The position numbers and the translations under genes are program-made. From SXOA01 sp964444865 (lineage in GTDB: Bacteria > Planctomycetota > Planctomycetia > Pirellulales > Pirellulaceae): 23,155 bases of DNA. Below are positions 15,354-21,826 of the stretch, in pieces. Positions within the stretch are counted from its first letter, which is position 1. Each line of letters begins with the position of its first letter. Where the stretch lies: assembly GCA_964444865.1 (NCBI GenBank), contig CAYUJE010000067.1:1-23155 (forward strand). Direction: 5' to 3'. Under the pieces are notes generated by a model. That model was not told where the DNA came from, searched no databases, and saw nothing but the letters and a program-made list of their open reading frames with translations.

Positions 15354-15410
15354 GTAGTCCGCTCACTCCGTGAGAGGACATGCCGGCACACGGAGTGTGC
15401 CGGCGACTAC
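15354..15410. repeat. GTAG-[TCC hairpin]-[GGA hairpin]-CTAC element overlapping the cytochrome stop codon
   Basis: 57 bp. Outer ends GTAGTC and GACTAC. The first hairpin, 15357-15379, has a 10-position stem with one G-A mismatch and loop TCC. The second, 15382-15404, is a perfect 10-bp stem GCCGGCACAC with loop GGA. The cytochrome stop codon (15407-15409, minus) lies in the outer end. It may act as a transcript-ending or -stabilising structure. Confidence 0.8.
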
Positions 15411-18400
15411 CGCAGCCGGATGGTCGTACCTCTAGCCGCGGGTGCTTTGGCGTCTCGCGTCCTTTTATACACCGAATCAAACGGGTCGTCGCTGACCTTC
15501 CAGATTTGACCTTCATGCGAAGGGAAAACGTCCGACCGCATTTTGCGGAACATCCGCTGCTGCTCTTCCCAGTTGAGAGGGCGAGCCCCGATGCGGCCGA
15601 ACACGGCAATTTGATTGCCGTTTTCATCGACGGCCCGATCCCGGTCGAGCCCTTCGGAAATGTGAAGCGCGTGGCCCCCCTTGGGAAGTTTGCGGGTGGC
15701 AATGAGGTGCGGCGTGGGTCGCGGGCTGAATCCGCTGGTACCCGGTGTATCGGGCGAAGTGAGTTGCACGACATGCAAGCCGTTCTTGCCGTCCGCCAGA
15801 TAGGCGAACTCACTGGTATAGGTAATGCCGAGCTTCACGTCGTGGAGGTCGCCAATACACCCCTGGGCGTTGTAAATCTGGTCTACCCTGGGCTGATTGG
15901 CTTTCGTGATGTCCACAATGATCAGCCCTTCGGCTCCGCCGGCGACGTAGGCGTACGTCCTGGCAAGATACACATTGTGGCACTCCTCGAGCGCCAATGT
16001 GTGAACCATCCGTGGGTCGTGGAGGTTCGTAATGTCGAGAGTGACGAGCCCTTCGTGCTCGTCACAGATGTAGGCATAGCGAAACTGGGCCTGCACCGCG
16101 ACGGGATGTTTGGCCACATCCGGTCCCAGTACGGCGGTCACCTGGGGGTCCTTGGGGTCGTCCATCGAAATGACGACCACGCCCGCATCACAGCAGACAT
16201 AGGCATAGGTGCCGATGAAAGTGATGTTTCTCGCCCCGCAGAGCAGTCCGTCCGGATTGAAAGTCAGCTCGCGCTTGAGAAAGTTATTGGTAGGGTCGCC
16301 GTCGAGCAGAGTGGCGGCACTCACCAGAATCAATCCTTCGTACTTGTCAGTCACATAGAGATAGGCGTACGCGGGGTGAACCGCCTGTTCCTGGTTCTCC
16401 GGCGGCTGGATGCGGGTGGGGTCCGGGGCCAGAGTGGTTGGCGCGGCGACAGCGGTGGCATATTTGGTCGGCACATAAAGCTGCTGCCCCACGGGAGAGA
16501 CCGGTGCCGTGGTAATCCTCTCGGAGAATCCCTTGTGATCGATGAAGGCAATATCGAACACTCGTAATCCGCCACTGCCGCAGGCGGCATAGAGATATTC
16601 GCCCCGAGCCTGGGTCATTAAGACTTCCGGCTTCGAAAGCGGCGACAGAATCTGCTGGATGATGTCCTTCCCCGGATGCTCGTGGGCATGTTCCAGCTTG
16701 TAACCTCGCCGTTCATGCTCGTGAAAATAATCAGGATAGGCCAGCCGATGCAAGCTGGAGCCGATGACTGCCTGTGGCTCTGTTGACTCGGTGACGACGA
16801 CACCTTCGAAGCCATGTTCACCGGCCGCGACCCAACAGTACTTGCCGATAAAGTTGGTGAAGTTGGTCCCCTGCATCAGGAGCTGGGCCATGATGGCGTT
16901 GTTGTCGTTTTCTTTGGAAAGATGGCAGTCGCTGCACATTTTGGTTTCGCTCGTGCCGGACATCAGCGGAACGTGATTCTTGTCCCGAGGTCCCCCCCGG
17001 ACGGTGTGAGGAACGTTGGTGCTGAAAGCGATGCCACTCATGCCGCCGCCGCTGATGGTCTGCTGCTGGCCGTAAATTGCTTCACGGTTGTTGTTGTAGG
17101 AGGTGACGTGAATGGCGCAGCTTGAGCGGGCAGGATTGATCCGGCTGCCGGTTGCCGTGCCGTCGCGGGCGATCATAAAGACGTCATCCCGCAGCGTTTG
17201 GAAGTTGTAGGCCACAACGTTCCGCGAGACATCTCCCTCGTTGTGCAGGCTGGGCATCTTGCGGTTGGCCTTCTGCGGCAGATGGCAGCCAAAACAACTC
17301 GGGTTCCACGACGAGTGGCAGGCGATGCAGCTCATGTTTTTGTTCTGGTGGGCACATCCGCGGCCATTGACCTCTTCCTGATCGTCAACAATTCCGCCCC
17401 ACAGCATTTCTCCGTCGTCCCCCCAGCGAACGGTCTTGGCCTGATGGGACTTAGGGTTATAGCTCGGATGGCCGGGACGAACGGTGTCTTTGGTCTGCGT
17501 GACGACCCACTGCCGGTTTTCGTCCACCATCGACCGCTGGACGAGGGCTTCGTACGGCTTCATGGTGACTGGGTTAATTACCGCCCTCCCGCCGCCGTCG
17601 GTCAGAGCGACCACTTCAAACCGCGGCTTGCGCTTCGAATGCGGCGTGCGGAGGAGCAGAAGGTCGGTGCCACTCCCCGGTGCGGCAGGGCCGGAAGTAA
17701 GCATCCGTTTGCCGGCGGCAAGTTTCTCCGGAATGCTCTCGGACGCTGAGCCGTGGCAATCGACACAAGAGATTTCGATGGCGGCGCGGACTTCGCCGTA
17801 GAGTTTCGTATTTCCGTGGTTGTCTTGATTGAAATGGCAGTCGACGCAGTGCATTCCTTTTTCCAAGTGAATGTCCATGAGATGCACGGGCATGTCATCT
17901 TGTTGACTTTTGCACTGGGCGAGGGTGGGATTCGCTGGTTTGTAGGATGGGACTCCAGTCCCGTCCGTCACGATCATGTTACGGACGGGACTGGAGTCCC
18001 ATCCTACTTCTTCATCAGGCTGAACGACGGCGGCTTTGAGCTTTTCCGTGGTGACATTGGAGACAACGTCCCCTCGATGATCGAGTAGATTTCCTTGGCG
18101 ATCCTTTTTGAAGACCGCACGATATACCCAGCCGTGGCCGTGGAAGTCGGCGAACTGCGTATGCTGGGCGACGTTATTGAGTTCCGGAACTCGCTCCAGA
18201 AAATTCGGGTCCGACCAGAGGCCGCGGGCCGCGCTCTCATCCGGGTTATGCATCTGAGCCCGGGTATATTCCTCGGCAGTCGGGTTCTTCTGCCGGCGTG
18301 GGTAGAACAATTGGCCGTCCGTCTCGTTGTCCCACCACATGAAGCCCAGGTAGCTGTTGAGAACGTTGGTTCCGGGGTGAATGTGGCAGACGATGCACTG

Positions 18401-19675
18401 GCTGGTGGGAATTTGCAGCGTGAACCGATGCGTGATGGGATGCCCCCGTTCGTCTTTGGGAATTGTGGGGTCGATCGTTTTGACGAAACGGCTCTCTTCC
18501 GGGCCGTCGTCCGGAACGGATGCGGCCATGCCGAGGTTGCCGTACTTGGAGTATTTGCCGGAGTGTGTTGGGCTGCGGTCATTGGCGTAAGCCACATGGC
18601 ATGCGCTGCAACCGCTGGAGCGGTAATCGCCGGGATGGTCGTTGGTCCCCAGAAAATTGAGCGTCGGATCGAGCAGCCGCGTCTTTTGCAGGCCGATGAA
18701 CACCGGGTCGGTCCGGTTTTCGGTTCCTAGGCCGCGTGTCCCCAGGCGAGTTCTTGGCCGTCCCGGCTCTTCCAGCCGCTCGGGAATGCCGACTTCGGGA
18801 CGGAAGCGGCCTCCTTGCTCGAAAATGCGAAGGATGTTGCCTGGCTGAGTGACTTCGAATCGAGGCAACGGGTCGAGGAAGGTGACGACCCCTTTCGAGG
18901 CAAGGTCGCTTTGCATATTCACGGCCTCCTTGCCACGCCACACGGTTTGCAGGCGTTGCGGCACGCCGGACATGCTGTAGCTCTCACCGAAGCGCGGCGT
19001 TTTGTGCGGAATTGAGCCGTTGTTATAGAGGGCGGCTCCCCAAAGCATGCAGCCGTGGGTCATCATGCTTTTGCGAACGGCGAGGACTTCCTTCTCATGG
19101 CAACTACCGCAACTGATATGGGCCACGCGGAGGTCGCCGGGATTAACGAAGCGAACGAACTCGGGACTTTCGTGATTGAGCAGCGTGTAGGAGCGAACCG
19201 GATTGCCGGAAGTCGGCCAGGCATTGGGAAGCGACGGCAGAACGTGAGCGCCTTCTTTCGTCGGGCAATCGGCATCGCCGCCGTGGCAGTCCACGCAGCC
19301 GAGCTTGACCGTCTCCTTGTCGTGCATGTCCCGCGCCCCTTCGTGGCACTTGATGCACCCCCAGCTTTTGCGGGCCACGTCGTCGTCGTTCTGTCGGAAA
19401 AGGTCTACTGCACTGGGATGGTTGATCGGAAGTGGGAAGGGCTGAGTTGCCGAGGCGAGCTTGACGGCAGGTGGGTTCGTCGCCACAAACGGCTTCGTGC
19501 GGCGCGAGGACTCTTCAGCCCGCAGACCCGAAGAAAAGAATTGGCAAGAAAATGGGGGCAAGAAAATGAAGAGGCAGAATAATGTTGGGCAGAATAATGA
19601 AGAGCGGAATGCCAGCCAAAGTGACCAAGCTCTTGGCCGTCTGCATTCATTGGCCTTGATTATTCTGCCCAACAT
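15407..19675 (-). CDS. Giant exported decahaem c-type cytochrome with C-terminal LVIVD beta-propeller
   Basis: 1422 residues. Ten CXXCH haem c motifs begin at residues 107, 127, 189, 356, 427, 610, 637, 783, 794 and 914. Residues about 1024-1310 hold six LVIVD-type propeller repeats, such as YLYAACGSGGLRVFDIA, YAYICDEHEGLVTLDITN and YAYVAGGAEGLIIVDITKA. LVIVD repeats are known from surface and exported proteins of bacteria and archaea. The N-terminus has a hydrophobic stretch (26-50) ending in a plausible cleavage site GLRA/EE. It is encoded by a repeat element that also provides the ATG. Residues 557-578 come from an in-frame 66-bp palindrome. The gene lies 24 bp after the barrel gene on the same strand, so they form an operon. 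Likely outer-membrane or surface electron carrier; the substrate is unknown. No close characterised enzyme (for example NrfA or HAO) is recognised. Confidence 0.85.
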   Translation of the reverse strand: MLGRIIKANECRRPRAWSLWLAFRSSLFCPTLFCLFIFLPPFSCQFFSSGLRAEESSRRTKPFVATNPPAVKLASATQPFPLPINHPSAVDLFRQNDDDVARKSWGCIKCHEGARDMHDKETVKLGCVDCHGGDADCPTKEGAHVLPSLPNAWPTSGNPVRSYTLLNHESPEFVRFVNPGDLRVAHISCGSCHEKEVLAVRKSMMTHGCMLWGAALYNNGSIPHKTPRFGESYSMSGVPQRLQTVWRGKEAVNMQSDLASKGVVTFLDPLPRFEVTQPGNILRIFEQGGRFRPEVGIPERLEEPGRPRTRLGTRGLGTENRTDPVFIGLQKTRLLDPTLNFLGTNDHPGDYRSSGCSACHVAYANDRSPTHSGKYSKYGNLGMAASVPDDGPEESRFVKTIDPTIPKDERGHPITHRFTLQIPTSQCIVCHIHPGTNVLNSYLGFMWWDNETDGQLFYPRRQKNPTAEEYTRAQMHNPDESAARGLWSDPNFLERVPELNNVAQHTQFADFHGHGWVYRAVFKKDRQGNLLDHRGDVVSNVTTEKLKAAVVQPDEEVGWDSSPVRNMIVTDGTGVPSYKPANPTLAQCKSQQDDMPVHLMDIHLEKGMHCVDCHFNQDNHGNTKLYGEVRAAIEISCVDCHGSASESIPEKLAAGKRMLTSGPAAPGSGTDLLLLRTPHSKRKPRFEVVALTDGGGRAVINPVTMKPYEALVQRSMVDENRQWVVTQTKDTVRPGHPSYNPKSHQAKTVRWGDDGEMLWGGIVDDQEEVNGRGCAHQNKNMSCIACHSSWNPSCFGCHLPQKANRKMPSLHNEGDVSRNVVAYNFQTLRDDVFMIARDGTATGSRINPARSSCAIHVTSYNNNREAIYGQQQTISGGGMSGIAFSTNVPHTVRGGPRDKNHVPLMSGTSETKMCSDCHLSKENDNNAIMAQLLMQGTNFTNFIGKYCWVAAGEHGFEGVVVTESTEPQAVIGSSLHRLAYPDYFHEHERRGYKLEHAHEHPGKDIIQQILSPLSKPEVLMTQARGEYLYAACGSGGLRVFDIAFIDHKGFSERITTAPVSPVGQQLYVPTKYATAVAAPTTLAPDPTRIQPPENQEQAVHPAYAYLYVTDKYEGLILVSAATLLDGDPTNNFLKRELTFNPDGLLCGARNITFIGTYAYVCCDAGVVVISMDDPKDPQVTAVLGPDVAKHPVAVQAQFRYAYICDEHEGLVTLDITNLHDPRMVHTLALEECHNVYLARTYAYVAGGAEGLIIVDITKANQPRVDQIYNAQGCIGDLHDVKLGITYTSEFAYLADGKNGLHVVQLTSPDTPGTSGFSPRPTPHLIATRKLPKGGHALHISEGLDRDRAVDENGNQIAVFGRIGARPLNWEEQQRMFRKMRSDVFPSHEGQIWKVSDDPFDSVYKRTRDAKAPAARGTTIRLR
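17942..18007. repeat. 66-bp perfect inverted repeat inserted in frame in the cytochrome gene
   Basis: Arms 17942-17968 and 17981-18007 are 27 bp and perfectly complementary; the spacer is 12 bp. Each arm folds itself: left GGGAC-TCCA-GTCCC, right GGGAC-TGGA-GTCCC. The ends are GTAGGAT and ATCCTAC. It occupies exactly codons 557-578 of the cytochrome. Confidence 0.92.
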
Positions 19676-19688
19676 TATTCTGCCCTCA
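19530..19688. repeat. TTCTGCC-type palindromic element spanning the cytochrome 5' end
   Basis: The left arm, 19571-19600, holds two near-identical 14-bp units (GGCAGAATAATGTT and GGGCAGAATAATGA). The right arm, 19658-19688, is their complement; the loop is about 57 bases. To the left, two related units (GGCAAGAAAATG) extend the array to about 19530. It includes the cytochrome start codon (19675-19673) and the bases encoding its hydrophobic leader. Confidence 0.8.
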
Positions 19689-19699
19689 ATCTGTGGATC

Positions 19700-21589
19700 T
19701 CAGTAAACCAGCGAAATATCCAGAAAACTTCCCACCAGCGTGTTCACATTTCCCGAAAGCGGCTGATAGATGTCCGCGAATCCTTTTCCCGGCACAAGGG
19801 CCGAGACGCCCCCCACGAGGATCACATTGTTGTTCAGAAACGGCCGATACTCAGCTCCCAGGCTTAGATCGCCGCCGATGAAGTTGTGGATGCCGTCCTG
19901 AAAGACAAACTGTTCCACCGGCGCGGTCTGGTCAAACCACAGGAAGTTGACGTTGGCGATGGTGCGAAGTTTGGGAGTCACTTCCGTATCCATGCCAAAA
20001 TTCACCAGGTGCAGGCCGGGATTGACGAAGTTCGACTGCCCCTGAAACTTGCTGCTGCGGAGGTCCGGAACCAGGCTGAAGCGATTGACGAGGTTGACCC
20101 CCAGCAGTTTGATTTGCTGCCGCTGCCAATAGCTGAACTGGCCGCCGGCGAAGTTGGGGTTATCGAAGATGGTGTCAAAGCCGGTCGCTTTGCCGTCGTT
20201 GGGGTCGTTGTCGCCGGAGGCGACGAAGTACGACGTGCGAAAACGGACCCAGTCGCGATCGTAGGAAAGTTCCAGGGCTCCCATCCAGGCAGAAATATTC
20301 TGCGGACTGCCGGCAATCGGATTCAGCGTGTCGCGCCCCACCACGTAATAACAGGCCTGACTGACATTCACCCGATTGATGTGCCCCTCGCTGGCAAAGC
20401 CGAGGTAGTGAGCCCGCACCTTGTGTTCGGCAAAGACGCCGGCGGGATCGGGGCGCACCAAAAACCCGTTCTGGTCGAACTTGAAGCTTGGACCATCTTC
20501 GTTGTAGTGGTAACTAAGTTGGCCGGTGAAACCGGGAAAGAGGTGATCCTGCCGGTAGTAATTCATCACCAGTGTGTTCTGGTGCCGGTCATCAAACGTG
20601 TTGAGCAGACTGTTGGTGTCTTTCTCCGTCTGATCGAAAATGACGACGTTGAACTGGTCGCGGTTGGCAAGCCTGGTCCCAAACAGACGCAATCCGCGGT
20701 TGGTATCGGCGAAAATGAAACCCTTAAAATCGCTGACGAAGGGTTGTGAACCGCCGCGGACGGAAACGAAGTCGTAGTCGGGGCTAAGGTCCGCCAACTT
20801 GGATTCAAAAAACCATTCTTCCAGAGCATAATCGCCGCGGTAGCGAGTTCGGCCCTCGCGAACATCCGGATTGACGACACCAAACTCCCCCACATTCAGA
20901 TAATTCATATTGAAAATATTAGTAACCTTCAGCCGCCAGTCGGCTGGTTTGAAGGCCCCGTCGCCATGAACCCAGTCGGCAGAGACGACGATGTTGTGGT
21001 TGTAGAAGAACTGGTTCGGGTTGCCGAAAAACTCCGATGCATCGGGATAGGGCGTGCTCTCAAACGGCGTGTTCGGAGTCGGCACCTGACGGCCTTCCAG
21101 GATTTGCAAGTCCGCGACGGTCAGATTCAGAAAGTTGTGCTGCCCCAGAATGGGATAATCCCCCTTAAGCACGTTCTGGTGGTACGGATCCAACTTGCGG
21201 CCTGGGACGAAGGGATATTCAAAATCTCCCGGATGGCCTTGGCCATAGCGGTCGTATTCCGGCAACCCGATGCGCCAGCGGTCTTCCATCGGCACGAAGT
21301 CGCTGTTCTCCTGCGCTTCGCGGGGAGAGATTCCTGAACGCCCCGCGAAGCCGGGGGGCGGATCGACGGGCCAGATGAGAACGGGATCGGGCTCCTCGGC
21401 ATATTCGGGAAGGGGGACGAAGTCCTGGTCTGCTTGCGGATTGCGAAGTACCGGAGGCAGGGCGGGCGGTTCCTGAGGGAGTGCCACCGGAACGAAGCTT
21501 ATCGCGCCCAAGAGGCAAAGTGCTAGCACGAAACGCCCCCCCAGCCGAAGCTGGATGGGTCTGCATCGCATTGCAACTTGCCGAAACAC
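19700..21589 (-). CDS. Predicted outer-membrane beta-barrel (porin-like partner of the decahaem cytochrome)
   Basis: 629 residues. A GTG start at 21589 is chosen because GGAGAG lies 7 nt upstream; an internal ATG at 21571 lacks such a site. Signal peptide: RLGGRFVLALCLLGAISFVPVALPQ. A proline-rich linker (about 38-90) is followed by a conserved-looking entry block (DRWRIGLPEYDRYG, then DPYHQNVLKGDYPILGQHNF). The rest alternates polar and aromatic/hydrophobic residues in many strands, for example LEEWFFESKLADLSPDYDFVS, VRFRTSYFVASGDND and LGAEYRPFLNNNVILVGGVS, and ends in an aromatic residue (DISLVY), as outer-membrane barrels do. Not recognised as MtrB by sequence, and there is no N-terminal CXXC. 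Position upstream of the cytochrome suggests a porin-cytochrome complex. Confidence 0.75.
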   Translation of the reverse strand: MFRQVAMRCRPIQLRLGGRFVLALCLLGAISFVPVALPQEPPALPPVLRNPQADQDFVPLPEYAEEPDPVLIWPVDPPPGFAGRSGISPREAQENSDFVPMEDRWRIGLPEYDRYGQGHPGDFEYPFVPGRKLDPYHQNVLKGDYPILGQHNFLNLTVADLQILEGRQVPTPNTPFESTPYPDASEFFGNPNQFFYNHNIVVSADWVHGDGAFKPADWRLKVTNIFNMNYLNVGEFGVVNPDVREGRTRYRGDYALEEWFFESKLADLSPDYDFVSVRGGSQPFVSDFKGFIFADTNRGLRLFGTRLANRDQFNVVIFDQTEKDTNSLLNTFDDRHQNTLVMNYYRQDHLFPGFTGQLSYHYNEDGPSFKFDQNGFLVRPDPAGVFAEHKVRAHYLGFASEGHINRVNVSQACYYVVGRDTLNPIAGSPQNISAWMGALELSYDRDWVRFRTSYFVASGDNDPNDGKATGFDTIFDNPNFAGGQFSYWQRQQIKLLGVNLVNRFSLVPDLRSSKFQGQSNFVNPGLHLVNFGMDTEVTPKLRTIANVNFLWFDQTAPVEQFVFQDGIHNFIGGDLSLGAEYRPFLNNNVILVGGVSALVPGKGFADIYQPLSGNVNTLVGSFLDISLVY

Positions 21590-21596
21590 GCCAAAA

Positions 21597-21602
21597 CTCT
21601 CC
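21597..21602 (-). promoter_or_regulatory. Ribosome-binding site of the barrel gene
   Basis: GGAGAG on the minus strand, 7 nt before GTG 21589. It decides the start, since most genes here lack such a site. Confidence 0.6.
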
Positions 21603-21757
21603 GGTACGATTTCATTCGCGCGGTAAGCCGTAACGGTTGTATCGGTAATGCCCTAAACAGGGACGGAACTATTTCCCTGCAATCTACCGGTCGAAGGAAA
21701 GAAAACGGCTTGTTCCCAGAAGGGAAGTTGGAACGCTAGCGGCCACCAACCATTTAG

Positions 21758-21786
21758 TTGAACCGCTTATAGCCCGGACCTAGTAT
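21758..21786 (+). promoter_or_regulatory. Candidate sigma-70-type promoter for the LEPR-XLL gene
   Basis: TTGAAC (21758-21763), 17-bp spacer, TAGTAT (21781-21786), about 40 bases before the ATG at 21827, in the 237-bp divergent region between the barrel and LEPR-XLL genes. Confidence 0.5.
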
Positions 21787-21826
21787 GGAAGGGTGGCGTC
21801 CCCTTCTTTTAATCTGCCAGGTAACC

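Noticed and set aside
15331..15813. N-terminal extension of the YhdH/AcuI reductase to 15813
   Set aside because: The extra residues overlap the cytochrome in another frame and lack likeness to the family; ATG 15330 has its own GGAG site.
15380..16567. 395-codon open frame on the plus strand
   Set aside because: Antisense to the LVIVD propeller part of the cytochrome, whose repeats are unmistakable.
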